A stretch of 64,000 nucleotides of DNA, taken from positions 434,001 through 498,000 of the forward strand of contig NZ_JAJADQ010000004.1 in the NCBI RefSeq assembly GCF_020447315.1, written 5' to 3'. The translations under genes and the position numbers were made by a program. The notes under the pieces are model-generated. The model saw only the letters and a program-made list of their open reading frames with translations, did not search any database and was not told the DNA's origin. Source of the DNA: Hymenobacter nitidus (GTDB taxonomy: Bacteria > Bacteroidota > Bacteroidia > Cytophagales > Hymenobacteraceae). The number at the start of each line of letters is the position of its first letter. The stretch's first letter is position 1. Below are positions 17,839 to 27,382 of this stretch, piece by piece.

Positions 17839-18348
17839 CTAAACGGAGGGTTGCAGGGAGTAAATGCTCAGAAAGGGCGGCAGCTGAAACAGGCTGGTCG
17901 GCAGGGCAGCGCCAGCTGTAGCCGGTGCTTCCGCGGCCGATACCAGCAGGTAGGTACCGATGGTGTCGTGCCAGAGCAGGGGCTCGGAGTAGAAGCTCAC
18001 CGCTACCTGGTGCCGGCTCTGGTCGAGCAGGTCGGAGTTGATGATTTCAAACTGGAACTGGCTGAACCGTAGAAAGTGCCGGCCCAGGTTGTCGGGCACG
18101 TCGGGCACCAGGCCCCCTAGCTGCTGCAGATACCCGCGCACGGCCGCGCTGACCAGGAAATGCAGCTGCTCGGCGCCCGGCACATATTGCAACAGCTGCC
18201 CAAAGGAGCGGTACTGCTGCCCGGGATTGAAGTTCGGGGCCTGCATCCGGAACTCGGTGTAAGTGTCCGCAAACACGAGCTTGTCCCAGGGCTTTCTGGA
18301 GGTAGCATCAATGACTTTGCGGTAGCAGAGGGTGATAATACGGGGCAT
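17839..18348 (-). CDS. Conserved hypothetical protein, operon with bicupin
   Basis: 169 residues starting MPRIITLCYRKVIDATSRKPWDKL. Soluble, no signal peptide, no membrane segment, no motif I recognise. The reading frame has normal codon use for the neighbourhood and ends one base before the bicupin start, which supports it being real and co-transcribed. Confidence 0.7.
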   Translation of the reverse strand: MPRIITLCYRKVIDATSRKPWDKLVFADTYTEFRMQAPNFNPGQQYRSFGQLLQYVPGAEQLHFLVSAAVRGYLQQLGGLVPDVPDNLGRHFLRFSQFQFEIINSDLLDQSRHQVAVSFYSEPLLWHDTIGTYLLVSAAEAPATAGAALPTSLFQLPPFLSIYSLQPSV

Positions 18349-18486
18349 GTGAATGTGCTGATGATTAATGTGCTCAGGTGCTAGTGCTGAGCTTGTGCCC
18401 TTGCGAGGAGACGCGGAATGTCCTTTGTCCTCGCAAGGATATATTTCTCACATTCAACCATATTCCCCACATTCGCACATTCAAAG

Positions 18487-19206
18487 TTACGCCGCAACGG
18501 CGAAGGAAATGGCCAGCTGAAACCCCTCGGTGGTGTTGCCCGTCACGGTGGCCAGCTCCTGGGCTACCCCGTCTCTGAACACGTTGTCTTTGGCGTTGGT
18601 GGTGTAGCCGCTCAACCCTTTCGCGTAGCCGTTGACGGCCGCTACGGCCGTGCCGGCGCCCTCGGGAAAGGCAATTTGGGTGACTTTGAGCGAGGTGCCG
18701 CTGGCCGAGTACACGTGCACGTGAATGTGGGTGGCCCGGCCCGAGTACCAGCCGGGGAAGATGCTGGTAAACGTCACTAGGCCGTTGGCGTCGGTGACCT
18801 GGCGGCCGCGCAAAAAGTGGACGCCGGTGTAGTTGGTGCTTTGCATGCTGCTGCCGCCGTACTCGGAGTAGTTACCCTCAGCGTCGCAGTGCCAGATGTC
18901 GACGATGGCGCCGGCCAGGGCCGCGCAGTTGCTGTTGCTATTGGCAATGGTGATGCGGGCGGTCAGCTTATGGCCCGTCTTGCCGTCGGTAATGTCGCTG
19001 CGCACGAAGGAGGCCGGCGCCTTGGTGGGGAAAGGACCCTCGGTTTCGGTGGGCGCTACGGCGCAGTTGCCGGGCGTGCCGGTGCCGCCCGTAGTGCCCG
19101 CCGAAGCCGTGTCGGGCGTCACGTCGTCTTTGCTGCAGGCCGACAGCAGCGCGGGCACCGAAACGGCGCCGACCAGCAGGCTCTTGAGGAAGTTCTTTCT
19201 TTCCAT
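18487..19206 (-). CDS. Lipoprotein with intradiol ring-cleavage dioxygenase-like domain
   Basis: 239 residues from ATG at 19206. Chosen because it places a lipoprotein signal right after the start: MERKNFLKSLL then lipobox LSAC with C24 as the lipidated residue. The dioxygenase core shows VDIWHCDAEGNYSEY (Tyr ligand at 113), then FPGWYSGRATHIHVHV with Tyr154, His160 and His162. This is the two-Tyr/two-His pattern that binds Fe(III) in catechol and protocatechuate dioxygenases. Exported family members are known in Bacteroidota; their natural substrate is uncertain. No aromatic degradation genes are adjacent. Confidence 0.85.
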   Translation of the reverse strand: MERKNFLKSLLVGAVSVPALLSACSKDDVTPDTASAGTTGGTGTPGNCAVAPTETEGPFPTKAPASFVRSDITDGKTGHKLTARITIANSNSNCAALAGAIVDIWHCDAEGNYSEYGGSSMQSTNYTGVHFLRGRQVTDANGLVTFTSIFPGWYSGRATHIHVHVYSASGTSLKVTQIAFPEGAGTAVAAVNGYAKGLSGYTTNAKDNVFRDGVAQELATVTGNTTEGFQLAISFAVAA

Positions 19207-19399
19207 GACAGGGGGAGTGTGGTTGGGGTGCTGATGAGGATAGGCGAATTTGTACTTCTCCATCCCAGCATCCCGCCAGTAATCGACAGTCCGGAAAGTA
19301 TTACCGACGAATACCGCAGATGTATCGGGTGTGGGCGTCAGGGCAACTTGCGGCGCAGGCTGCGTTACTGGCCCTTAGGTGGTACTATTCCGGGAGGTC

Positions 19400-22300
19400 T
19401 TAGCGAAACAGATCCAGCAGATCTTCCCGGCTCAGGGCCTTTACCAACGACAGATCGGTGTGCACCAGCTCCTGGGCCAGCTCCCGCTTGCTCTGCTGCA
19501 GCGTCATGATTTTCTCCTCAATTGTGTCGGGGCAAATCAGGCGCACGGCCACCACTTTCTTGTCCTGCCCGATGCGGTGGCTGCGGTCAATGGCCTGGTT
19601 TTCCACGGCCGGGTTCCACCACGGGTCCACCAAATACACGTAGTCGGCTTCGGTGAGGTTGAGGCCGGTACCACCCGCTTTCAGGCTGATCAGAAACACG
19701 CGCACCGAGTCGTCCATCTGAAACCGGGCCACGGTGGCGGCGCGGTCCTTGGTGTGGCCGGTGAGGTAGGTGAAGGGAATGGCGTGCACCTGCAGCTCCT
19801 GCCGAATCAGGTTGAGCATGCTCACAAACTGCGAGAAAATCAGGATTTTATGCTGCCCGGCTTTGGCGCGCACTTCCTCTACCAGGGCCTCCAGCTTCGC
19901 CGATTCGCGGCCGTAGTCGGCCTCATCGGGCAGCAGGGCGGGGGAGTTGCAGATCTGGCGCAGCTTGGTGAGGCCCTGCAGAATGTGCATGCTTTCCTTG
20001 CGCGGCGCGTCCTCGTGCACACCCATCAGCAGGTCGTGGTACTCCTTTTTGCAGGCGTCGTACACGCGGCGCTGGGCGGCACCCATCTCGCAGTACAGCA
20101 CCATTTCGGTTTTGGCGGGCAGCTCGCGCGCCACCTGGGCCTTGGTGCGGCGCAGCACAAACGGGCTGATGAGCTTCTGCAAGTCCCGGGCCCGCCGCTC
20201 GTCCTTGAACTTGTCGATGGGCCCGGCATACAGGTCCTTGAAGTGGCGGGCGCTGCCCAGCAGGCCGGGGCAGGCAAACGACAGCAGCCCGTAAATATCG
20301 AGCGTGTTGTTTTCCAGCGGCGTGCCCGTCAGCACCACGCGGTTGCGGGCCTGCAGCAGCCGGGCGGCTTTGTAGCGCTGCGATTCCGGGTTCTTGATGG
20401 CCTGGGCCTCGTCCAGAAACACGTAGTTGAACGCGTAGTCGCGCAGCTGCCGGATATCCGACACCATCGTGTTGTAGGTCGTCAGCACGATGTCGCAGGC
20501 GTCGAACTGCGCGGCTTCGGCCCGGCGCAGGGCCCCGTGCAGCACGTGTACGCGCAGGCTGGGCGCAAACTTCTCGACCTCGGCCTGCCAGTTGAACACC
20601 AGGGAAGTGGGTACTACTACCAGGTTGGCCGCCGTGTGGCCCTTGGCACGCTGCAGCAGGATAAAGACCAGCACCTGAATGGTTTTGCCCAGGCCCATAT
20701 CGTCGGCCAGGCAGCCTCCGAAGCCGAAGGTGTCCAGGAAATTCAACCAGTTCAGGCCCTGGCGCTGGTACTCGCGCAGCGTGGCTTGCAGCCCGGACGG
20801 CACCGCTACGGGCGCAATGCCGGTGAAGTCGGCCACGGCGGCCTGGTAGGTGGCCAGGCGGGCGCGGGCCGCGTCGTCCAGCGTCTCGGGGTCGTAGAGT
20901 TCCTGAATCAGGCGGAAGCTGATGCTGGGCGTGCGAATCTGGTCGTCGACCACGTCGCCGGCGGCAAAGTATTCCGCGAATCGCTCGACCCATTCCTGGG
21001 GCAGAATCCCGCGGGTACCGTCGTCGAGGCGCACGTAGTGGCTCTTGTTGCGAATGGCCTGCTGCACCTGCCGGAGCGAGGCTTTCTGGGTGCCGAAGCG
21101 GATGCCGATCTTGGTGTCGAACCAGTTGTTTTCGCCCGTTACGCGCACCGAAATGCGCGCCCGGTGCGGGTTCAGGGTGTTATTCTTGAGCTGGTTGAAG
21201 CCCAGAATGGCAATCTGCTCCTGCCGCCAGTCCTCGAAGGCCGTCAGAAACCACTCTTCCTGCAAGAACAGCGCCTTGGGCACGTGTAGGGCCTGCTGCT
21301 GCAGCTGCTCCTGGAACTCGGGGTAGTGGCGCAGCAGGACCGTGATAAACTGGCTTTCGGCCTGGGTGTCGCGCGCTACCACGAAAGGCTTGCCCAGCTC
21401 GTCGGTGGCCAGCAGCTGCCGCCGCGAGAGTACCGACACCTCCCGCGTACCGTAGCGCATCACGGGCAGCAGCTCCACGCCCAGACCAGCATCGGAAAGA
21501 TAGAGCAGCTTTTCGGGGACCTGGTCGAAGCCGCTGCCGGCCAGCTGCCGGCGGGTGGCCGGCCGCACGTAGGAGTAGCTGATGCGGATCCGGTCTTCCA
21601 GATTGGCCAGCACGTCGCGCTGAAACTCCCCAAACTTGCTCTGGTGGATCAGCAGGGTGTTGTTGCGCTTCCTGAAAAACTCTAGCACGCGCCACACGTC
21701 CAGGTCTTCCAGCAGGTAGAGCCGCTCCCGCACCACGACGAAATACTCGTAACGAATGGCCACGGTTTTCAGGTCCACCGGCTCGCCGTCGAGCAGCAGC
21801 TGGCCGGCTACTTCATAAAACTCGCTTTTGTGGCTTACCTGCAGGTGCAGCTCGGTAGGGGCGCAGTGCAGCTGCAGGGGCGTGAGGGCCGGGCCCGTCA
21901 GCTTGTCGGATACGGCCGAATTATGGGCAAAGACCGGCAGGCCCTCGGGGTTGTCCACGATGGCGCGCAGGGCCTGCACGGCCGCGGTCGAGCGGTTTTC
22001 GTCGTAGTTGTGCTGAAAGCGGGCCAGCCCGGTATAAAACTTCAGCTGAGCCAGATTGTCGCTGGTGCCCAGGCTGTCGAGTGGGTTGAGCACCGTCACG
22101 GGGTTTTTCACCTTGCCCGCCACCGTCAGCGTAGCCTCGGCCAGCTGCACGGTCAGGTGGCCGTAGTACCGGTGCTTGCCAAATACCACGAGGCGCTGGC
22201 TCCCAGCGGGCCCGGCCGCCACGGGCGCCGGTAGCAGCTGGCCTACCAGCGCCTGGGTGCTGGCCGTCGTGACGGGGTAGAGGCCCGCCTGCCGGGGCAT

Positions 22301-22777
22301 CACGAGTACCGTGGGGCGGCTGTAGGTCAGCTCAAAATGCGTGTCGAGGCTGACGGCATTTTCCAGGCCGTAGTCGCGGGCGGTGGCACGCAGCAGCTCC
22401 CGGCGCTGGTGCGGGTCGAAAAACACGCGCAGCTCCCGGCGCTCCAGAATGCTGAGCAGCACCAGGGCCTCGTGCTCGCACAAACCGGCCTTAGGCGCCG
22501 CGCAGCCGCAGACCAGCAACAGGCCCTGGGGCAGCTGCTCCACCACCACGGTTAGAAACGCCGGCCCGCCGGCCGGAGTGGGGCTGGTAAACGTGCCGAA
22601 GTTCAGCGTCAGCGTCTGGGGCTGAATGGCAGTGAGGGCGCGGTAGTCGGCGGGGGGCAGCGCGGGGCCGTGCCGGGCCACCTCGGCACTGGTAAGCGTG
22701 GCAATGGTAGCGCCCGCAAACAGGTAGCGGTGGCGGCCCGGCTCCGGATCAGGCAGCATTTCCAAGGGGTCGGGCAT
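19400..22777 (-). CDS. SNF2 family DEAD/DEAH helicase with SWIM zinc finger
   Basis: 1125 residues from ATG at 22777; an in-frame ATG at 22873 is less likely, as it adds an arginine-poor, unlike-family extension. A SWIM zinc finger, CGCAAPKAGLCEH (CxCxnCxH), is at about 105-117. The C-terminal half is a SNF2 ATPase: DDMGLGKTIQVLVF (Walker A), LDEAQAIKN (DEAQ box), VLTGTPLEN, then helicase-C motifs ILIFSQF, LKAGGTGLNLTEADYV and DRSHRIGQ. These proteins translocate on DNA; in bacteria the SWIM-SNF2 type is widespread but poorly characterised, and it interacts with RNA polymerase in a few studied cases (RapA is a distant relative). It stands alone after the MACPF-like gene, separated from it by a terminator. 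Confidence 0.93.
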   Translation of the reverse strand: MPDPLEMLPDPEPGRHRYLFAGATIATLTSAEVARHGPALPPADYRALTAIQPQTLTLNFGTFTSPTPAGGPAFLTVVVEQLPQGLLLVCGCAAPKAGLCEHEALVLLSILERRELRVFFDPHQRRELLRATARDYGLENAVSLDTHFELTYSRPTVLVMPRQAGLYPVTTASTQALVGQLLPAPVAAGPAGSQRLVVFGKHRYYGHLTVQLAEATLTVAGKVKNPVTVLNPLDSLGTSDNLAQLKFYTGLARFQHNYDENRSTAAVQALRAIVDNPEGLPVFAHNSAVSDKLTGPALTPLQLHCAPTELHLQVSHKSEFYEVAGQLLLDGEPVDLKTVAIRYEYFVVVRERLYLLEDLDVWRVLEFFRKRNNTLLIHQSKFGEFQRDVLANLEDRIRISYSYVRPATRRQLAGSGFDQVPEKLLYLSDAGLGVELLPVMRYGTREVSVLSRRQLLATDELGKPFVVARDTQAESQFITVLLRHYPEFQEQLQQQALHVPKALFLQEEWFLTAFEDWRQEQIAILGFNQLKNNTLNPHRARISVRVTGENNWFDTKIGIRFGTQKASLRQVQQAIRNKSHYVRLDDGTRGILPQEWVERFAEYFAAGDVVDDQIRTPSISFRLIQELYDPETLDDAARARLATYQAAVADFTGIAPVAVPSGLQATLREYQRQGLNWLNFLDTFGFGGCLADDMGLGKTIQVLVFILLQRAKGHTAANLVVVPTSLVFNWQAEVEKFAPSLRVHVLHGALRRAEAAQFDACDIVLTTYNTMVSDIRQLRDYAFNYVFLDEAQAIKNPESQRYKAARLLQARNRVVLTGTPLENNTLDIYGLLSFACPGLLGSARHFKDLYAGPIDKFKDERRARDLQKLISPFVLRRTKAQVARELPAKTEMVLYCEMGAAQRRVYDACKKEYHDLLMGVHEDAPRKESMHILQGLTKLRQICNSPALLPDEADYGRESAKLEALVEEVRAKAGQHKILIFSQFVSMLNLIRQELQVHAIPFTYLTGHTKDRAATVARFQMDDSVRVFLISLKAGGTGLNLTEADYVYLVDPWWNPAVENQAIDRSHRIGQDKKVVAVRLICPDTIEEKIMTLQQSKRELAQELVHTDLSLVKALSREDLLDLFR

Positions 22778-22871
22778 ACGGGCAGAACGAGCGGCGTGGG
22801 CAAAGAAGCAGCGGCCGAAAAAACCGGCTGCCGCGCCCCGAAGATACGGCGGCCCGATGGCGTTATCGAAC

Positions 22872-22903
22872 AAAAAAGCCCCCGGCTACGGCCGGAGGCT
22901 TTC
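22872..22903 (-). terminator. Terminator of the MACPF-like gene
   Basis: A 12-base GC-rich stem with one mismatch, followed on the minus strand by six T residues, starts 25 bases after the stop of the MACPF-like gene. Confidence 0.7.
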
Positions 22904-22927
22904 AGAATACGGGCTGGGCGGGCTGGG

Positions 22928-24490
22928 CTACTCCGCGGCCGGGGCTGCGGCGGCCACCACGCCGGGCGTATAGTTGGGTACCAACGACTTATCGACAAAC
23001 CACACGGTCAGTGTGTTATTGATGCCCCGGTCGAAATCTGAGTGGCAGTGAATGTTGGCATTGTTGTTCAGCAGGATAAAGCTGGTATTGTTGAGCTGAG
23101 AATTTTTCCACCACATGCCGTCGTCGTCCTTGTTGCGCTGCAGCTGCCACTGGATGATGGGGCCGCTGACGGGGAGCGAAAAATCGTGGTCGACGTGGCC
23201 CGATTCCCAGTCCTGCCAGCTGTTGACCGAGCTGGATTGAATCACAAAAGCCGGGTCGTTGGCCGCGTTGGGGTAGACGATGCTGCCAAAGGTGCGGGAC
23301 GAATCCTGCCCGTAGTCGTCGCCGATACCGGGCTCCACTACCTGCATGGCCCGGATAGCGTGCAGAAAGATGTAACGCTGGGTCAGGTTGTTGATATTCG
23401 TGAGCAGCGTAGTGGCCTGCGTGCTCAGCGCGGCCAGCGTGGGCGCGTCGCCCGCCAGGTTTTGGGCGTTGGCATTGACTGTGGCCGCCAGCGTATGTAC
23501 CTGGGTGGTGTAGGTGTCCTGCCAGGTCGGGGGCAACGAGTGGTGCATAATCTGCACCCGGTAAGTATTGAAATACAGTAGGCCAATAGCCGTGAAGACA
23601 TCCGGGCTAATGGGCAGCGTGGTTGGAATGCGGTTGTCGAGTTGGCTGTAGTGAATCAGCTCGGCCCGGTCGGGCACCGGCGAGTTGTTATCCTGAAACC
23701 ACTTCAGATACTGCTGCATGGTATCGATGCCGGCCGGCACGCTGGGCTGTTCTGCGGCCGTGGGAGATATACCGTGCATATCCAGGTCGAAGCTCATGGC
23801 CACGTCCTTGTTGGCAATGGCCTTTTTAAAGGCAGTTTCTCCCTCGGCCGTAAACATGTCCGGCACCTCGGCTCCAATGGCTGCTTTAACTTGGTCTAGC
23901 GTCTCTTCCGAGGTGGTGCTGATGGTATAGATGGCCCGAAAAGTAGCCATGCGCTTGTAGCCGCCAATGTAATAGTCGCCGTAGAGCTTGCGAAAGTCCT
24001 CAAACCGACCCGCGTCCAGCAGCTGCTTGGCATCCCCCGTAAACTGCAGCCCGGCCGGAGCCAGGACGTCATAATCATTATAAAATACCTCGTAGGTGGC
24101 CAGAATAGTCATATCCATCTTGGATTGCTTCACCTGGCTCAGATATTCGCTGGAGGCATTCATGCTTAGGCCGCCAATGTTATAGGTGGCGCTAGCGGAG
24201 GCCGTAATCAGACTATCAACGTCGCTGGTGCTGGTCACGGAGGTAAAGGACGTGTGCGCATCCTTGTGCTGGGCGGGCGTCACGGTGGAGGGCTCCAGCG
24301 CGTGCCCGCACAGAATGCCCGTCACGGCATTGACGCCCTTGCCCAGCTGATAGATATCCTGCCAGGGCTGGTTGCCCAGGTCGCTGACCAGGGTAGTGGT
24401 GCTGGCGCTCAGCGGCTGGCCGGGCACGCGGGTAGCCAGGGCCGCGGCGGGCAGGTCCGAAATGTCTTGGGAGGTAGTTGGCAGGGACAT
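22928..24490 (-). CDS. Possible MACPF/perforin-like protein without signal peptide
   Basis: 520 residues from ATG at 24490. No known name comes to mind for the whole protein. Two segments resemble the membrane-attack-complex/perforin fold: LGKGVNAVTG at 49-58 matches the N-terminal GxGxnxxTG element, and LYGDYYIGGYKRMATF at 169-184 resembles the MACPF signature (aromatic-G-T/D-x-Y/F ... GG), with the terminal glycine pair replaced. Long alternating segments around 75-125 and 205-240 could be the membrane-inserting hairpins. The C-terminal 130 residues are beta-rich (SFILLNNNANIHCHSDFD, LTVWFVD), possibly a targeting domain. There is no signal peptide. Alternatives are a lectin-like or structural toxin component. 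The call is tentative. Confidence 0.5.
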   Translation of the reverse strand: MSLPTTSQDISDLPAAALATRVPGQPLSASTTTLVSDLGNQPWQDIYQLGKGVNAVTGILCGHALEPSTVTPAQHKDAHTSFTSVTSTSDVDSLITASASATYNIGGLSMNASSEYLSQVKQSKMDMTILATYEVFYNDYDVLAPAGLQFTGDAKQLLDAGRFEDFRKLYGDYYIGGYKRMATFRAIYTISTTSEETLDQVKAAIGAEVPDMFTAEGETAFKKAIANKDVAMSFDLDMHGISPTAAEQPSVPAGIDTMQQYLKWFQDNNSPVPDRAELIHYSQLDNRIPTTLPISPDVFTAIGLLYFNTYRVQIMHHSLPPTWQDTYTTQVHTLAATVNANAQNLAGDAPTLAALSTQATTLLTNINNLTQRYIFLHAIRAMQVVEPGIGDDYGQDSSRTFGSIVYPNAANDPAFVIQSSSVNSWQDWESGHVDHDFSLPVSGPIIQWQLQRNKDDDGMWWKNSQLNNTSFILLNNNANIHCHSDFDRGINNTLTVWFVDKSLVPNYTPGVVAAAAPAAE

Positions 24491-24874
24491 ACGTATGAGA
24501 AAATAAGGAGGAAGAATGAAGGCAGACGAATACGAGTACTGGCGCTTAACACCCAGGGTCCGGCCCGGCAATGCTCAGATTTTATCGAAAGGAAAACGAG
24601 TGAGCCGGTACAGATTAAGCAGCTCACAAACTAAGGGCGGAGAAGACGTAAAGCACGATCTTTTGCCGAAACTATTCTCAGGTAAAACTACCTGACTTGC
24701 GAAGTCCACAGTTTAGTCTTCCCCGCCGGCTCCTGCTTTTGAAAAACCGGCTCGGAATCGACACGTTGCTGCTTACCCGGCCCGCAAAAAAGCCGCCCCC
24801 GGGCGGGCCGTCCGGAAGGAGCGGCACAACCCAGGGGCGGCTGTTTGGTGCGGTAGTTCGGGCCTTGCGGGCGG
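24491..24874. other. Intergenic region between MACPF-like and M3 peptidase genes
   Basis: 384 bases. It contains the peptidase terminator at its right end and, nearer the left, the presumed promoter of the MACPF-like gene; TAGTTTCG on the minus strand at 24667-24674 is a one-mismatch -7 candidate. Base composition in 24590-24720 is less GC-rich than the neighbours. No gene seen. Confidence 0.5.
24786..24842 (-). terminator. Terminator of the M3 peptidase gene
   Basis: A 9-base stem (24791-24799 with 24834-24842) followed on the minus strand by a T-run, 30 bases after the stop codon. Confidence 0.6.
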
Positions 24875-27103
24875 CTAGCTTTTCTTGGCCGGAGCTTTCT
24901 TGGCCGGGGCAGTAGTTGCCTTGCTGCCACTCATCGGAAAGCCGCGCTCCTTCATCAGCGCATCGATTTTCGGGTCGCGGCCCCGGAACTTGCGGTAGCC
25001 CTCGGCCGGGTCCACGGTGTTGCCCACCGAAAACACGTTCTGGGTCAGGCGCTTGCCCACGGCTTTGTCGTAGGCCCCGCCGCCTTCGGTGAAGGCCGAG
25101 TAGGCATCGGCCGCCAGCACCACCGACCACAGGTAGCTGTAGTAGCCGGCCGAGTAGCCATCCGAGGAAAACACGTGCGAGAACTGCGGGGTGCGGTGGC
25201 GCATCACGATTTCGCGGGGCATGCCCATCTGAGTCAGGGTTTCGCGCTCAAACTTGTCGGCGTCAATCTTCTGCGAGCCCGCCAAATGCAGCTTCATGTC
25301 AATCAGGGCGCTGGCCAGGAACTCGGTGGTTTCGAAGCCCTGGTTGAAGGTCGAGGCCTTCTCAATCCGGTCGACCAAGGCCTGCGGAATCGGCTTGCCG
25401 GTCTGGTAATGGAGGGCAAAGCGGTTCAGCACCTGGGGCGTGGGCAGCCAGTTTTCGAGCAGCTGGGAGGGGAATTCGACGTAGTCGCGCACCACGCTGG
25501 TACCCGAGAGAGTAGGGTAGGTCACGTTCGACGAGAGGCCGTGCAGGGCGTGGCCGAATTCGTGGAACAGGGTGGTGGCGTCGGTCCAGGAAATGAGCGT
25601 GGGCTCCCCGTCCTTGCCCTTCACGAAGTTGGAGTTGTTCGAGACGATGGTCGTCACGTTGCCGTCGAGGCGCTGCTGATTGCGGTAGGCGTTCATCCAG
25701 GCCCCCGAGCGTTTGCCGGGCCGCGCATACGGGTCGAAGTACCATAAGCCCACGTGCTTGCCGCTGGTTTTGTCCTTCACTTCCCACACTTTCACGTCGG
25801 GGTGGTACACGGGCACGTTGGTCACGGGCGCAAACGAGAAGTTGAACAGCTCGCCGGCCACCCAGAACATGCCCTCGCGCATCTTATCTAGCTGCAGGTA
25901 CTGCTTCACCTCGTTCTGGTCGAGGTCGTAGCGCTGCTTGCGTACTTTCTCGGCGTAATAGCGGTAGTCCCAGGGCTCGATCTTGAAGTCGGCGCCGGCG
26001 CCTTCCTTGCGGGCCAGGGCCTGCATGTCGGCCACTTCCTGCTTCACGCGGGCCACGGCCGGCGTCCAGACCTGCTCCATGAGCTGCATGGCGGCTTCGG
26101 GCGTTTTGGCCATCGTGTTGTCGAGGCGCCAGTGGGCGTGGGTGGCGTAGCCCAGCAGCTTGGCCCGCTCGGCCCGCAGCTGTAGAATCTCGCTGATAAT
26201 AGCGTTGTTGTCATGAGCCCCGCCGTTGTCGCCGCGGTTGTAGAACATACGCCAGGCCTTCTCGCGCAGCTTGCGCTGGTCGGAGTAGGTCAGGAAGGGC
26301 TCCACGCTGGAGCGGGTGTTGGTGATAACGCCGGCGGCACCCGAAACCTTGCGGCTGGTGGCGGCTGCGGCAGCATCGGTCTTCAGCGAAGCCGAAAGGC
26401 CGCCCAGGTCGGCGGGCGTTTTGAGTACCAGCACCGAGTCCTGCTCATCGGCCAACACGTTCTGGCTGAAGCGCGTGAACAGGCCCGCTAGCTGCTGGTT
26501 GATGGCCGACAGGCGGGTTTTGGCCGCGGCGTCGAGCTTGGCGCCGGAGCGCACGAAGTTGTTGTAGTAAATCCAGGTGAGGCGCTGCTGCTCGGGCGTC
26601 AGCTTTTTCTTCTCGGGCGCGTTATACACCGCCTCGATGCGCTTGAACAGGGCCTCGTTCTGGTTGATCTGGTCGCCGAAAGCGGCCATGCGCGGGGCCA
26701 TTTCCCGCTGGATGGCCTGCACGTCGGGCGTGCTCAGGCTACCCGACCAGATGCCGTACACGGTCTGCACCTCGTCGAGGCGCTGGCCGGCCCGCTCCAG
26801 GGCGGCAATGGTGTTGTCGAAGGTAGGGGCCTCCTTGCTGCTGGCAATGGCCTGGATTTCGGCCAGGTTCTGGGCCATGCCGGCTTCCAGGGCCGGCTTG
26901 AACTGCGAAACCTGAACTTTATCGAAGGCTGGCACGCCGCCGTAGGGCCCTTCCCAGGCCATGAGCAGCGGATTAGCCGCCGCGCTGGAGGCCGGGGCCG
27001 GGGTTTGGGCAACGCTGGAAGTGGGAGTCACGAAGGCAGCCAGGCTGAGGGTGAGAAAGGTATTGGCCAGTAAGAATTTACCGGAAGCAGACAGTTTGGG
27101 CAT
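24875..27103 (-). CDS. M3 family zinc metallopeptidase (peptidyl-dipeptidase Dcp-like), exported
   Basis: 742 residues from ATG at 27103, chosen because it starts a signal peptide (MPKLSASGKFLLANTFLTLSL, cleavage near AQTPA). The peptidase core has FHEFGHALHG (zinc ligands) with the downstream glutamate in DYVEFPSQLLENW. This matches family M3, subgroup Dcp/oligopeptidase, which releases dipeptides or cleaves short peptides. The protein ends in a lysine/alanine-rich tail (APAKKAPAKKS). Predicted periplasmic. Single-gene unit. Confidence 0.93.
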   Translation of the reverse strand: MPKLSASGKFLLANTFLTLSLAAFVTPTSSVAQTPAPASSAAANPLLMAWEGPYGGVPAFDKVQVSQFKPALEAGMAQNLAEIQAIASSKEAPTFDNTIAALERAGQRLDEVQTVYGIWSGSLSTPDVQAIQREMAPRMAAFGDQINQNEALFKRIEAVYNAPEKKKLTPEQQRLTWIYYNNFVRSGAKLDAAAKTRLSAINQQLAGLFTRFSQNVLADEQDSVLVLKTPADLGGLSASLKTDAAAAATSRKVSGAAGVITNTRSSVEPFLTYSDQRKLREKAWRMFYNRGDNGGAHDNNAIISEILQLRAERAKLLGYATHAHWRLDNTMAKTPEAAMQLMEQVWTPAVARVKQEVADMQALARKEGAGADFKIEPWDYRYYAEKVRKQRYDLDQNEVKQYLQLDKMREGMFWVAGELFNFSFAPVTNVPVYHPDVKVWEVKDKTSGKHVGLWYFDPYARPGKRSGAWMNAYRNQQRLDGNVTTIVSNNSNFVKGKDGEPTLISWTDATTLFHEFGHALHGLSSNVTYPTLSGTSVVRDYVEFPSQLLENWLPTPQVLNRFALHYQTGKPIPQALVDRIEKASTFNQGFETTEFLASALIDMKLHLAGSQKIDADKFERETLTQMGMPREIVMRHRTPQFSHVFSSDGYSAGYYSYLWSVVLAADAYSAFTEGGGAYDKAVGKRLTQNVFSVGNTVDPAEGYRKFRGRDPKIDALMKERGFPMSGSKATTAPAKKAPAKKS

Positions 27104-27382
27104 GGGCAACGGGCCGGTGGAGGGTGAATTAGAATTGGGAAGATAACACGGAAAGCCGGGTTGAGTTGCGCAAGGGGGGCAAGTCTGGAGACTTGCCGCG
27201 TGGGCCGGTGGGCCGACGCGGCTGCGCCGAAGTCTGTCGCCAGTGTAACCAGTGTACAGCAGCAACACACCGGTTTATCAATTATTGTTCCGGCCCGCCA
27301 ACTGCCCTGGGTGTGGCGCTCCTGTCAGGTTCCGGGTCGGAAAAGTATGTCAGTCCGGCCGCCCTTGCCGACCTTTGCCCGC

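Noticed and set aside
19379..21289. 636-codon open frame on the plus strand
   Set aside because: Antisense to the SNF2 helicase gene, with no motif and histidine/glutamine-rich shadow composition.
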